Source of the DNA: a virus | Virus record (IMG/VR): IMGVR_UViG_3300043419_000291 | Location: 1-40,988 of that record | Strand: one strand, 5' to 3' | DNA: 40,988 bases | Part shown: one piece after another, positions 1 through 8,477 of the stretch | Layout: the number at the start of each line of letters is the position of its first letter | Numbering within the stretch: position 1 is the stretch's first letter | Notes under the pieces: model-generated | Told to the model about the DNA's origin: nothing | The model's database searches: none | What the model saw: the letters and a program-made list of their open reading frames with translations, nothing else | Program-made: the position numbers and the translations under genes

Positions 1-127
1 ATGGCTCTACTGCACAGGCTCACTCTGCTGGTGCAGAGGTTCGCCACATGGCTATTGGTCGTGACTATCAAGAAGCAAACGACCATGCTGAGAATGTAAC
101 AACAGCACACGGTCTAACTATTGCTAA
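1..127. repeat. Terminal direct repeat, left copy
   Basis: These 127 bases are identical to the last 127 bases of the window (40862-40988). The repeat lies inside the tail-fibre coding frame, and the reading frame continues through it without a break when the ends are joined. This is what a circular assembly looks like when the overlap is left in place. A real short terminal repeat is less likely, because it would cut an essential gene. Confidence 0.97.
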
Positions 128-1928
128 CGTCCTTGAAACAACAGATACAAATATGATTACTACAGCGATGCTACAGTCTAACGCTGTAACCACCGCAAAG
201 ATTACTGATGCAAATGTAACTACAGCAAAGATTGCTGATAGTGCTATTACGTCTGCCAAGATTGCTGACCTTGGTATTGCTACAGGTGACATTGCAGACT
301 CTGCTATTACAACAGCAAAGATTGCTAATGCTAATGTTACTACCGCCAAGATTGAAGAATCTGCAGTTACTAACTCTCGTATTGCAGCAGATGCTGTTAC
401 CGCAGATAAGATTGCTAATGATGCAGTTGGAACTACAGAGATTGCAAACCTAGCGGTCACTACAGGTAAGATTGCAGACTCAGCAATTACTTCGGCTAAG
501 ATTGCCGATGGCACTATTGTTGCAGGAGATATTGCAGACGGCGCTATTACTAGCGCCAAGATTCTAGATGCCACTATCGTTGCTGGAGACCTAGCCGATG
601 GAGCAGTAACATCTGCTAAAATCCTAGATGGAACTATTGTCAACGCTGACATCAACGCTACAGCAGGTATTGCCTACACCAAGTTAAGCCTTGGCGGAAC
701 TATTACTTCTGCTGATTTGGTTGACGGAACTATTGTTGCAACTGATATTGCAAATGGAACTATCACCGCAGCCAAGATGGTCACAGACCCATATGCACGT
801 TCTAACCACACTGGTACACAGACAGCCTCAACTATCTCAGACTTTGATACACAGGTACGCACATCTACTCTTAATCAGATGGCTGCACCTACAACCAGCC
901 TGTCAATGAACACACAAAAGATTACAAACGTAGTTGACCCTACCTCAGCACAGGATGCCTCAACTAAGGCATACGTAGATGCTCAGGTTAATGCTCTTGT
1001 AGACGGTGCTCCTGGAACTCTTAACACGCTTAACGAAATTGCTACAGCAATATCTTCTGGTGGTTCATTTGAATCTACAGTAGTGCTTAAGTCTGGTTCT
1101 ACTATGACTGGTGCTCTTACACTGTCAGGTGCTCCATCGTCTAACCTACACGCTGCTACAAAGGCGTATGTAGATACTGTGGCAGGTTCTGCTACTGCTG
1201 CTGCAGCCAGCGCAACTGCTGCTGCTGCGTCATACGATTCTTTTGATGACCGATACCTAGGCGCTAAGTCAACTGCTCCATCTGTAGACAATGATGGCAA
1301 CACACTTGGTGTAGGTGCTATCTACTGGAACTCAGTCACCAATCAGATGTTTGCTTGGACAGGTTCTGCTTGGGGTTCAATCTCATCTACTGCAGATATC
1401 TACCGCTTCCGCTTTACAGCAACAGGCGGAGAGACATCAAAGTCAGGTCTTGATGATAATGGATTAACACTATCTTATATTCCTGGTAAAGAACAAGTTT
1501 ATCTTAACGGTGTACTTCTTGCTCGTACATCTGACTACACAGCAAGCAACGGTACAAGCATTACATCTTTAGCAGCCTTGGCTGCTGGTGACATTCTAGA
1601 AGTTATTACCTTTACTGCATTTGAACTAGCCAACGTATTGTCTCCTACGCTCTTTGATGCAAAGGGAGATTTGCTTGCTGGTACTGGTGCAGACACTGTA
1701 GGTAAATTAACTGTTGGAACTAACGGTCAGTACCTACAGGCTAACTCAGCAACTGCTACAGGACTTCAATGGGCAACAGTATCTGGATACTCAGCACCTA
1801 CACTTGGCTCAACATCTATTGCATCAGGAGCCACAGTAACAACAATTTCAGGTTTAACAGACATCGTACTCAATGGTCCAGGAAGCGTGACAGACGAACT
1901 GACACTCATTCTTATGGGCGCACTCTAA
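3..1928 (+). CDS. Tail fibre protein, C-terminal 641 residues (gene continues from 40618)
   Basis: This is the 3' part of a 723-residue fibre protein whose start is at 40618; the frame is open from base 3, so the ATG at 48 is internal. Residues about 132-343 of the joined protein are decapeptide repeats of the type AITSAKIAD / GTIVAGDIAD, which are typical of fibrous trimeric tail proteins. Near residue 350 comes the fibre motif HTGTQ, followed by two copies of a DA(S/A)TKAYVD motif near residues 400 and 470. The C-terminal third has a domain with YLNGVLL and a GDLLAGTGADTVGKL segment, also common in phage fibres. It follows the connector-like gene and precedes smaller fibre-like genes. Its role as receptor-binding or structural fibre is inferred from this architecture. 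No catalytic motif was seen. Confidence 0.85.
   Translation, partial: GSTAQAHSAGAEVRHMAIGRDYQEANDHAENVTTAHGLTIANVLETTDTNMITTAMLQSNAVTTAKITDANVTTAKIADSAITSAKIADLGIATGDIADSAITTAKIANANVTTAKIEESAVTNSRIAADAVTADKIANDAVGTTEIANLAVTTGKIADSAITSAKIADGTIVAGDIADGAITSAKILDATIVAGDLADGAVTSAKILDGTIVNADINATAGIAYTKLSLGGTITSADLVDGTIVATDIANGTITAAKMVTDPYARSNHTGTQTASTISDFDTQVRTSTLNQMAAPTTSLSMNTQKITNVVDPTSAQDASTKAYVDAQVNALVDGAPGTLNTLNEIATAISSGGSFESTVVLKSGSTMTGALTLSGAPSSNLHAATKAYVDTVAGSATAAAASATAAAASYDSFDDRYLGAKSTAPSVDNDGNTLGVGAIYWNSVTNQMFAWTGSAWGSISSTADIYRFRFTATGGETSKSGLDDNGLTLSYIPGKEQVYLNGVLLARTSDYTASNGTSITSLAALAAGDILEVITFTAFELANVLSPTLFDAKGDLLAGTGADTVGKLTVGTNGQYLQANSATATGLQWATVSGYSAPTLGSTSIASGATVTTISGLTDIVLNGPGSVTDELTLILMGAL
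150..785 (+). repeat. 30-bp tandem repeats coding for fibre decapeptides
   Basis: About 20 degenerate 30-bp units lie in frame inside the tail-fibre gene. There are 17 contiguous units from 150 to 659, a short interruption at 660-695, then three more units. Units tend to alternate between an xxITSAKIxD form and a GTIVAGDIxD form, giving a 60-bp super-period in the second half. Such repeats can expand or contract by recombination and so change fibre length. Confidence 0.85.
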
Positions 1929-1944
1929 CAGAAAGTAGTAACTA

Positions 1945-2250
1945 ATGGCTACAACAACCAAGGCTCTGTTTCGCGGAGCAGCAACAACAACACTAACTAC
2001 AACACTATACACAGTTCCTTCTGCTACAACTACAGTTGTAACCAACATTGTAGTAGTAAACACATCAACAACTGCAGCAACATTTGACCTGGCACTTAAT
2101 GGCGTCAAACTTGCAGATACAGTTGCTATCGCTGCTGACTCAATTGCTACCTTTGATATTAAGCAGGTAATTGCTGCTACTCAAACAATTCAAGGTGGAG
2201 CATCTGCAACAACAGTTAACTTTCACATTAGCGGAGTGGAGATTTCGTAA
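1945..2250 (+). CDS. Small beta-rich virion/fibre-associated protein
   Basis: A 101-residue protein, very rich in Thr, Ala and Val, with alternating hydrophobic residues that suggest a beta-sandwich. The arrangement (LYTVPSATTTVV, then IVVVNTSTTAATFDLALNG) resembles small accessory virion proteins seen beside tail fibres in other phages. That comparison rests on pattern recognition, not on a family search. It starts 17 bases after the fibre gene and ends in a TAATG overlap with the next gene. There is no signal peptide or membrane segment. Confidence 0.7.
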   Translation: MATTTKALFRGAATTTLTTTLYTVPSATTTVVTNIVVVNTSTTAATFDLALNGVKLADTVAIAADSIATFDIKQVIAATQTIQGGASATTVNFHISGVEIS

Positions 2251-3173
2251 TGGCATCAACAGTATTTCCTGCACCATCAGCAGGACCTAGCGCAATTGCC
2301 AATACTTTTACTGCTACTAGTGCTGGAACCGCTTATTCTGCTACAGTTTCACTAGTAGCAGGAACATATACAATTACTTGTGTTAGCAGTACAATTGCTT
2401 ATATAACTTTTCTTGATTCTAATGGTGCGGTTATTGGTTCCACCGAAACAACATCTGGAACTGTTACATATAACCTTGCAACACCTGCAGCAAAGATTCA
2501 GTATTACACTAACACTGGTTCATCAATTATTATTTCAATTGCCTTAAGTGGAATTGGAGTTGTTTTTTCTACAGTAAGTGGGACTCTTGACACGATTACC
2601 GCTACTGGTACCTACGCAACTACTGGAAATCTTTGGGTTATGTGCATTGGTGGCGGAGGTAGTGGTGGTTCTGGTTCAAGTGCTGGAAGTTTTAGAGGAC
2701 TTGGCGGTTCCGCTGGAAACATTGCCACATCATTAGTAACTACAACTACTTCAACATCCGTAACTATTGGCGCAGGGGGAGTAACACAAACTGGCAACTC
2801 TGTTGCTGGTAACGCTGGAGGTACTACAACTTTTGGTGCTCTGGTAAGTGCAGCCGGTGGCGCTGGCGGAGGTACAGCAGGTGGCGCTAATCCTCCTGGC
2901 AATGGAACTGCTACTTCTCCAATTGCTCAATTTATTAAAAGTGGTTCTATCGGAAGTGGCGGCAATGGTGATTCATCTGCCGTTGATGTTGGTGCTGGAG
3001 GAACTGGTGGAGGTTCAGGAATTGGTACTGGTGGGACTGGTGGCAGGAATGCAGCAAAGAATGGAACTGCCGCAACTGGATATGGCTCAGGCGGCGGCGG
3101 TGGATTCGGTTCTGGACAAGGCGCTGGCGGTGCTGGTTCACCGGGTGTAATTTACGTACTTCGCGGTTTCTAA
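2250..3173 (+). CDS. Glycine-rich tail adhesin-like protein
   Basis: A 307-residue protein in two parts. Residues 1-125 are a Thr/Ser/Ala-rich beta domain. From about residue 130 the chain becomes a glycine-rich domain with many GGGGSGG, GAGG and GGTGG runs, ending in SPGVIYVLRGF. This resembles the glycine-rich domains of phage tail adhesins, where poly-glycine sandwiches carry exposed receptor-binding loops. It is coupled to the preceding gene by TAATG. A second glycine-rich gene lies at 3827. The proline-rich frame on the opposite strand is a by-product of the glycine codons. Confidence 0.75.
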   Translation: MASTVFPAPSAGPSAIANTFTATSAGTAYSATVSLVAGTYTITCVSSTIAYITFLDSNGAVIGSTETTSGTVTYNLATPAAKIQYYTNTGSSIIISIALSGIGVVFSTVSGTLDTITATGTYATTGNLWVMCIGGGGSGGSGSSAGSFRGLGGSAGNIATSLVTTTTSTSVTIGAGGVTQTGNSVAGNAGGTTTFGALVSAAGGAGGGTAGGANPPGNGTATSPIAQFIKSGSIGSGGNGDSSAVDVGAGGTGGGSGIGTGGTGGRNAAKNGTAATGYGSGGGGGFGSGQGAGGAGSPGVIYVLRGF

Positions 3174-3184
3174 GGAGATAATCA

Positions 3185-3817
3185 ATGACTAAAGCACGTG
3201 ACCTAGCCAATGCTGGCACAGCCTTAACAACTGTATCAGCCACAGAACTTGCCTTTTTAGATGGTGTGACTTCTGCTGTGCAGACACAACTTAATGCTAA
3301 GCAGGCTGTTGTATCTGGAGTAGATTCTACAGAGATTGGTTATCTAGACGGTGTAACATCTGCTATTCAAACACAGATTAACACTAAGGCTAACTCAACA
3401 TCTCCAACTCTTTCAAATCCAGTTCTTCTTTCTCCAGAAGAACGTATGACAGTATCTGCTACCACAGCAACTGGCACTATCAACTTCGATGCAGTAACAC
3501 AGGGTGTTCTTTACTATACATCTAATGCTTCTGCTAACTGGACACTCAATGTTCGTGGCAGTTCAGGGGCAACTCTAGATAGCATTCTTGCTACAGGTGA
3601 TGCAATCACTGTTGCATTCCTAGTAACTAATGGTTCAACTGCATACCGTCATACAGCAATGACCATTGACGGTACATCAGTAACACCTAAGTGGTCTGGT
3701 GGAACTGCTCCTGCTGCTGGTAACGCATCTTCTATTGATGCTTACTCATTTACAATTATTAAGACTGCATCAGCAACCTACACCGTACTCGGTGCTGGTC
3801 CAATCAAATACGCTTAA
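3185..3817 (+). CDS. Tail fibre-like structural protein with LDGVTSA repeats
   Basis: A 210-residue protein with a good ribosome binding site (AAGGAG, eight bases upstream). Two repeats of about 29 residues near the N terminus share the core (Y/F)LDGVTSA(V/I)QTQ(L/I)N, a motif common in fibre and short tail proteins of environmental phages. Residues 85-210 form a beta-rich domain (INFDAVTQGVLYYTSNAS, then NWTLNVRG) often found at the C-terminal end of such proteins. It sits between the two glycine-rich genes, so it is probably part of the same adhesion apparatus. Function beyond virion structure is not visible. Confidence 0.75.
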   Translation: MTKARDLANAGTALTTVSATELAFLDGVTSAVQTQLNAKQAVVSGVDSTEIGYLDGVTSAIQTQINTKANSTSPTLSNPVLLSPEERMTVSATTATGTINFDAVTQGVLYYTSNASANWTLNVRGSSGATLDSILATGDAITVAFLVTNGSTAYRHTAMTIDGTSVTPKWSGGTAPAAGNASSIDAYSFTIIKTASATYTVLGAGPIKYA

Positions 3818-3826
3818 GGAGACATA

Positions 3827-4522
3827 ATGCCATTATTTACACCTATCGGTGGCGGTGGAATTGGTAAGGCTACTGTAACTGGTACTACTGGTTCACCATC
3901 CGTTGATACCACATCACGCTCTGGCAAAACTATCTACAAGTTTACCGATACCGCTGGTGGTTCTATTACTATAGGAACTCCTGGCTATGCCGAAGTTCTA
4001 GTAGTTGGTGGCGGTGGTGGTGGTGCATACTTTAGAGGCGGCGGCGCTGGTGGATATGTCTATCAAGCAAGTCACTTTTTACCTGCTGGCACATTAACAG
4101 TATCTGTTGGGGCAGGTGGTTCTGGTTCTCACGCTTCAAGTGGTTTAACTGGTACTAATGGATTTGGTTCACAAGTAGGGACATTAGTTGCTATTGGTGG
4201 CGGTTCTGGTACACCTAATGGAAACTATTCAGCCGTTGGAAGTCGAGGCGGTTCAGGTGGTGCTGGTGATTCAGGTGGTGGAGACCCAATGATTGCTAGC
4301 CAAGGAAGTGCTGGTAGCACTACTACAGGTGGCGGTGCAGGTGGAGTGGGTACTGGTTTAGCAAATTCTATTACAGGAACTTCTGTGACATATGCTGCTG
4401 GCGCAGGTGGTACAGGTTCAACAAATGGTACAGCGAATACTGGCAACGGTGGAGCCGGAACAGGTTTGAACAACAATGCGGGCACAGGTGGTTCCGGCGT
4501 CGTAATCGTAGTTGTTGGTTAA
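3827..4522 (+). CDS. Glycine-rich tail adhesin-like protein, second copy
   Basis: A 231-residue protein with a strong ribosome binding site (AAGGAG). A short N-terminal beta region (residues 1-60) leads into a glycine-rich domain starting at VLVVGGGGGGAYFRGGGAGG and ending in GSGVVIVVVG, the usual terminal strand of such domains. It has the same general design as the product of 2250-3173 but a shorter N-terminal domain, so the two may be paralogous or alternative receptor-binding tips. Virion location is inferred from the neighbours. Confidence 0.72.
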   Translation: MPLFTPIGGGGIGKATVTGTTGSPSVDTTSRSGKTIYKFTDTAGGSITIGTPGYAEVLVVGGGGGGAYFRGGGAGGYVYQASHFLPAGTLTVSVGAGGSGSHASSGLTGTNGFGSQVGTLVAIGGGSGTPNGNYSAVGSRGGSGGAGDSGGGDPMIASQGSAGSTTTGGGAGGVGTGLANSITGTSVTYAAGAGGTGSTNGTANTGNGGAGTGLNNNAGTGGSGVVIVVVG

Positions 4523-4549
4523 TAATAATTTTTCTATCTAAGGAGTAAC

Positions 4550-6571
4550 GTGGCTGGTCGCGACATAACAGAGGGTGATGGCAATGTCTGGGCTTTAGCA
4601 GGCGATGGTCTACCTATTGCACGTGGTACTGCAGATATTGGTATTGTTTCAACAGATGCTATCTGGCAGAACACTACAGTTTCATACGATACAGCCATTG
4701 GTGGTATGCCATTTATCTCTGCAATCTCAGATAAAGATGAGGCTGTTCGTCAGACAGCACCGTTCCGTAAGGAACAATTTGATAATGGACAAGAACCAGG
4801 AGAGCAATCGCTTACTGGTTGGTGGCTTCGCAGCCAGATGTCTTTTCATTCTGGTGCTGGTATTAATTTTTATGACCCATTAACCAATGATGAGGGTGGA
4901 CACTACCGATTTGCTGATAGCAAAGGTGTAAACGTCTGGACCAAGGGTCAAGTAACAATGCTTAAAGACTGTGTTCAAGGACATATTATTACTGGTGCTA
5001 TCCGCACTAACAATCGCCCATTCCAATCTCTTCGTTCTATTCAATGGACTACTAGCGGTACTACATTTAGTGGTGCTTTGTTATGGGACGAATATGATGT
5101 AGATAAGATTAAGGTTGATGACCCAGGCACACCAGTACATTTTATTGATTACAATGCAGGTACTGATGCACCTGTGTTTGCCATTTGTGATGATGGTACA
5201 AATGCATATTGGATTACAAATACAGCCACAAAGAAGACTGTATATAGAAAGCCACTAACTGGTACTGCTGCAGATAACTCAGACAGAGTAACAATGTTTG
5301 ATGAAGTAGGTTTAGTTACAAATGCAACAATGGAATACGTTAAAGACCGTATTATTATGTGTGCAAATAATAAAGTATATGAATTTGCTGGTAGTGCTAC
5401 CGCTATGCCAACTGCTGTATACACGCACCCAGTAACAACACACGTTTACTCAAGCGTTACTGCTTCTGGTCCAGCCATCTACGTGGCTGGCTATAACGGT
5501 ATTCAATCTACTATTCAGAAGTTTACCCTTAATACTTCTGGTGTTATGCCAACACTGACATCAGCAATTACTGCTGCTGAACTACCAGTTGGTGAGATTG
5601 TCCATAAGATTTACTATTACCTTGGCTACATAGTTATAGGTACAGATAAGGGCATCCGAGTAGGGCTTGTATCTGACCAAGATGGTTCTATTAACTATGG
5701 TCCATTGATTGTAGAAACAACTCAGCCTTGCTATGACTTTGCTGCGCGTGACCATTACGTATGGTGTGCAACTGGTGTCGATGGAGAGCCAGGTGTTATC
5801 CGTATTGATTTAAGCAATGAGATTGAAACACTTCGTTTTGCATATGCCAATGATATTTATGTATCTGATGTGGCTGGGTATAAAACTACAGCCTGCGCAT
5901 TTGCTGGCAATACAAATAGACTTATGTTTACTACCGCTAATAACGGCACAACAGATGGCTATGTGTATGTAGAAGCATTGTCGACATTACGCTCATCAGG
6001 ATATTTAACAACAGGCAACATTCGCTATGGAACACTAGAGCCTAAGAACTTTAAGCGTCTTATTGGACGCGGTGATTTTTCTTATGGGTCGTTAAGTTTA
6101 CTTAGCGTTGATATTGATAGCACAGAGTATGACCACATTACATATGACACAGCAGTTTCATCTGTTGAGGTTGGAACTAATCAGCCATCTGTTGCTAGAG
6201 AATACCTTGCATATAAGTTTTTATTCTTGCGTGATGCTACAACAACTAGCCGTGGTCCAGTATTCAAGGGCTATCAGGCTAAGGCTACTATTGCTACACC
6301 ACGTCAGCGACAGATTAGTTTTCCAGTTTACTGCTTTGATACAGAGACAGACCGCAATGGTGTAACTACTGGCTACAAGGGTAGAGCGCATGAGCGCATC
6401 CTTCAACTAGAAAACATTGAAGAGTCTGGTGACATTGTACTATGGCAAGATTTAAATACAGCAGAGATTCGTCAGGTACAGATTGAAGGTATATCTTTGC
6501 GACGTACTACTCCACCAGATAAGTTTAGTGGATACGGCGGAATCGTTAACATTGTAGTAAGGACGGTTTAA
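4550..6571 (+). CDS. Large tail structural protein
   Basis: A 673-residue protein starting at a GTG with an AAGGAG site ten bases upstream. The middle part (about residues 150-470) has repeated short beta-strand blocks of the kind NKVYEFAGS, AIYVAGYNGI and YYLGYIVIGTDKGIRV, which look like blades of a beta-propeller. The C-terminal part ends in REYLAYKFLFLRD and a final beta region. No enzymatic motif or signal peptide was seen. Its size and its place after the adhesin genes fit a minor tail, hub or nozzle protein; which one cannot be decided here. It overlaps the next gene by one base (TAATG). Confidence 0.7.
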   Translation: MAGRDITEGDGNVWALAGDGLPIARGTADIGIVSTDAIWQNTTVSYDTAIGGMPFISAISDKDEAVRQTAPFRKEQFDNGQEPGEQSLTGWWLRSQMSFHSGAGINFYDPLTNDEGGHYRFADSKGVNVWTKGQVTMLKDCVQGHIITGAIRTNNRPFQSLRSIQWTTSGTTFSGALLWDEYDVDKIKVDDPGTPVHFIDYNAGTDAPVFAICDDGTNAYWITNTATKKTVYRKPLTGTAADNSDRVTMFDEVGLVTNATMEYVKDRIIMCANNKVYEFAGSATAMPTAVYTHPVTTHVYSSVTASGPAIYVAGYNGIQSTIQKFTLNTSGVMPTLTSAITAAELPVGEIVHKIYYYLGYIVIGTDKGIRVGLVSDQDGSINYGPLIVETTQPCYDFAARDHYVWCATGVDGEPGVIRIDLSNEIETLRFAYANDIYVSDVAGYKTTACAFAGNTNRLMFTTANNGTTDGYVYVEALSTLRSSGYLTTGNIRYGTLEPKNFKRLIGRGDFSYGSLSLLSVDIDSTEYDHITYDTAVSSVEVGTNQPSVAREYLAYKFLFLRDATTTSRGPVFKGYQAKATIATPRQRQISFPVYCFDTETDRNGVTTGYKGRAHERILQLENIEESGDIVLWQDLNTAEIRQVQIEGISLRRTTPPDKFSGYGGIVNIVVRTV

Positions 6572-6795
6572 TGTCAGCAGCAGAATGGGCTGGCTTTGCC
6601 GTAGCCATAATGACTTTACTTGTTGGATTTACAACAGCAATTAGATGGTTAGTTAAGCACTACCTGTCAGAACTTAAACCAAATTCTGGCAGCAGCATGA
6701 GGGACGCAGTTAATATCAACACTGAACGATTGGACCGAGTTGAACAACGCGTTGACCAGATTTACCTTATCCTCTGCGAAAGCAAGAGCAAGTAA
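6571..6795 (+). CDS. Small membrane protein, holin-like
   Basis: A 74-residue protein with one clear transmembrane segment (about residues 8-28) followed by a basic patch (KHYLSELK) and a short coiled-coil-like helix (INTERLDRVEQRVDQIYLIL). This one-helix-plus-coiled-coil layout occurs in phage lysis cassettes. It is one of several small membrane proteins before and around the endolysin, so a role as holin, antiholin or lysis accessory is possible but unproven. The downstream gene begins inside this one, 56 bases before its stop. Confidence 0.65.
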   Translation: MSAAEWAGFAVAIMTLLVGFTTAIRWLVKHYLSELKPNSGSSMRDAVNINTERLDRVEQRVDQIYLILCESKSK

Positions 6796-7948
6796 ATACG
6801 CTGTATTTCTTATTGTATTAGGCACATCTTTCTTTTGGAATCCAGTAGCAGAAGCAGTATCAACTGGTCCAGCAACTATTACTTGCGCCAAACCAGATGG
6901 AACTCAGCAAACATTTAATGTTGCTTGGGATAACTCTAATCAATATTTTAATGGCAAGGGTGACATTGCTCGTTTGTTCTGTGAAGGTGGACACTCAGGT
7001 GGCTGGGCTATTTTTATAGGAACATCAGTACCTGATGGACCACTTCGTTATTACAACGGAGCAGTACCAGAACCTACTGTAAGTCCCACTCCAGAGCCAT
7101 CGCCCTCTCCACAGCAAACTGTTGCTCCTTCCGAGACTTCGACTGTAACTTCTGACTCTCCGACTGCAGTTGTTGAATCTCCAACTGTAGTTGTTGAACC
7201 TGTCGAGACTCAGACTTCGACATCTGAATCCAGCACACAAACCAACCAGTCAGAAACCCAAACAGTATTAGTAACTCCATCTGAACCTACTCCTTCTCAA
7301 CCTGAACCCAGCCTACCCAGTCCTCCACCAACGGTGGAGCCTGAACTAACTCCTGCTCCGAGTCAACCTGCTCCAGAGCCTGAGCCACAGCCCACCCCTC
7401 AGCCTCAGCCTGAGCCAGTACCTGAGCCACTACCTGAAGAGCCTCCTGCTCTTGCGGAAGAGCCGCCAGTTGCTGAAGAGCCACCGCCTGTCGAAGAACC
7501 GCCTGCACCTCCTGTTGCAGAAGAGCCGCCTCTACCTCCAGCCGAGGAAGAACAGCCTGCACCAGAGCCAGAGCCTTCTCCTGAGCCAGTCGAAGAGTCT
7601 GAGCCAGAACTTCAGCCTGAAATATCACTTGAACCTCCTAGTGTTAATAGTGTTGACCTAGAAAGTCTAGCACCTGATACCCTAGTTACCTTGGAGAATG
7701 GCGTAGTTATAACAGCAGAAGTCGCTATTGCTGTGGCTTTATTACAGGACCCAGCAGCATTGTTACAAGAATTATTTACAGACCCAGTTGCTGCACTCGC
7801 AGCATTCGGAAATGTAGGGGCGGACCTACCACCAGAAGTACGTAAGGATGCGGAAGAAGTAATCATATCTGCAATTATTGCTGGTGGTATAGCAACACAA
7901 GCAGCAGCAGGTGCTGCTGCTACCGCAGCGTATAGGAGAAAACCATAA
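6740..7948 (+). CDS. Secreted, membrane-anchored protein with a long Pro/Glu-rich spacer
   Basis: A 402-residue protein. The N terminus has a basic region and a hydrophobic stretch ending in VAEA (about residues 18-39), which looks like a signal peptide. Residues 45-108 form a small domain with two cysteines (C49, C81) that could be disulphide-linked. Residues 110-300 are a Pro/Glu/Ser/Thr-rich spacer with many PEP and EEPP units. The C terminus has hydrophobic helices and ends in a small-residue segment followed by RRK. This suggests an outer domain held away from the membrane by a wall-spanning spacer. No ATG fits: the start is probably TTG at 6740 (or TTG at 6752), inside the upstream gene. 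Function is unknown; superinfection exclusion, envelope disruption or a virion role are all possible. Confidence 0.7.
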   Translation: MNNALTRFTLSSAKARASKYAVFLIVLGTSFFWNPVAEAVSTGPATITCAKPDGTQQTFNVAWDNSNQYFNGKGDIARLFCEGGHSGGWAIFIGTSVPDGPLRYYNGAVPEPTVSPTPEPSPSPQQTVAPSETSTVTSDSPTAVVESPTVVVEPVETQTSTSESSTQTNQSETQTVLVTPSEPTPSQPEPSLPSPPPTVEPELTPAPSQPAPEPEPQPTPQPQPEPVPEPLPEEPPALAEEPPVAEEPPPVEEPPAPPVAEEPPLPPAEEEQPAPEPEPSPEPVEESEPELQPEISLEPPSVNSVDLESLAPDTLVTLENGVVITAEVAIAVALLQDPAALLQELFTDPVAALAAFGNVGADLPPEVRKDAEEVIISAIIAGGIATQAAAGAAATAAYRRKP

Positions 7949-8121
7949 TGAAAAAACTACTATCTGATATTGCTAATCAACTATGGACACTCCTTGGAAT
8001 GTTTGTTGCTTGGGTAGTCCTTGAAGGTTCTGCCAAGACAGTGGTTGGTTATGCAATCGTAATCTGTCTTGTCATATGGACAGTCACACTTAACCTACGC
8101 AACTTAAAGGAAGACGAGTAA
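7948..8121 (+). CDS. Small two-helix membrane protein
   Basis: A 57-residue protein starting at an ATG that overlaps the previous stop (TAATG), with AGGAG upstream. Two hydrophobic helices are visible: LWTLLGMFVAWVVLEG (about 12-28) and TVVGYAIVICLVIWTVTL (about 31-50). The tail is charged (KEDE). Its place just before the endolysin makes it a holin or antiholin candidate. Confidence 0.7.
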   Translation: MKKLLSDIANQLWTLLGMFVAWVVLEGSAKTVVGYAIVICLVIWTVTLNLRNLKEDE

Positions 8122-8234
8122 TGAATCCAACAGCAACGTTGGGTCTAATGGTTGCAACAACTTTACTTGCACTTGCAGCAGTTGCTTGGGTTATAGCAGA
8201 AGTAATACTTTTCTTTACAAAGGATGATAAATAA
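8121..8234 (+). CDS. Very small single-helix membrane protein
   Basis: A 37-residue reading frame starting and ending in TAATG overlaps with its neighbours. It consists almost entirely of one hydrophobic helix (MVATTLLALAAVAWVIAEVI) and ends in KDDK. The tight coupling on both sides supports it as a real gene. Possible lysis regulator or holin subunit; no family recognised. Confidence 0.6.
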   Translation: MNPTATLGLMVATTLLALAAVAWVIAEVILFFTKDDK

Positions 8235-8476
8235 TGGATACATTTAAGAATGTAATGATGAGAATCTTTGCTGTAATTGCAGCGGAATCACTCGGAGTTA
8301 TCGGTGCTGGCTCACTTGTTGGCATTGAAGTATGGCAGGCAGCAACACTCGCAGGTGCGCTAGGCGCAGCAAGAGTGCTTGAAGCGTTAGCACGCTTCTA
8401 TCTAGCAGATGGAAGCCTGACATCAGAAGAAATAAACGCAGCCTTTGCTAAGGTAGATAAGAAAGCGAGCGAATAA
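8234..8476 (+). CDS. Putative holin / membrane protein
   Basis: An 80-residue protein. Residues about 10-55 are hydrophobic and glycine/alanine-rich (IAAESLGVIGAGSLVGIEVW, then QAATLAGALGAARVLEALAR), compatible with one or two membrane helices. They are followed by an acidic soluble tail with SLTSEEINAAF. This layout resembles small holin-like membrane proteins of actinophages. It ends one base before the endolysin gene, the usual place for a holin. Holin function is inferred from context. Confidence 0.65.
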   Translation: MDTFKNVMMRIFAVIAAESLGVIGAGSLVGIEVWQAATLAGALGAARVLEALARFYLADGSLTSEEINAAFAKVDKKASE

Positions 8477-8477
8477 T

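Noticed and set aside
48-50. ATG at base 48 as the start of the fibre gene
   Set aside because: The frame is open upstream and, across the joined ends, continues to a better start at 40618 with a ribosome binding site and a domain shared with the preceding gene.
68-655. 195-residue open frame on the minus strand
   Set aside because: It is the antisense of the 30-bp fibre repeats; the repeat keeps the frame open. Its composition is a mirror of the repeat and it lies fully inside a convincing gene.
2612-2902. Proline-rich open frame on the minus strand, and a similar one at 4225-4485
   Set aside because: Both are antisense of glycine codons in the glycine-rich adhesin genes, which read as Pro/Ala; no ribosome binding site or coding-like content.
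7287-7628. Gln/Leu/Ala-rich open frame on the minus strand
   Set aside because: It is antisense of the Pro/Glu-rich spacer of the secreted protein, opened by its low complexity.
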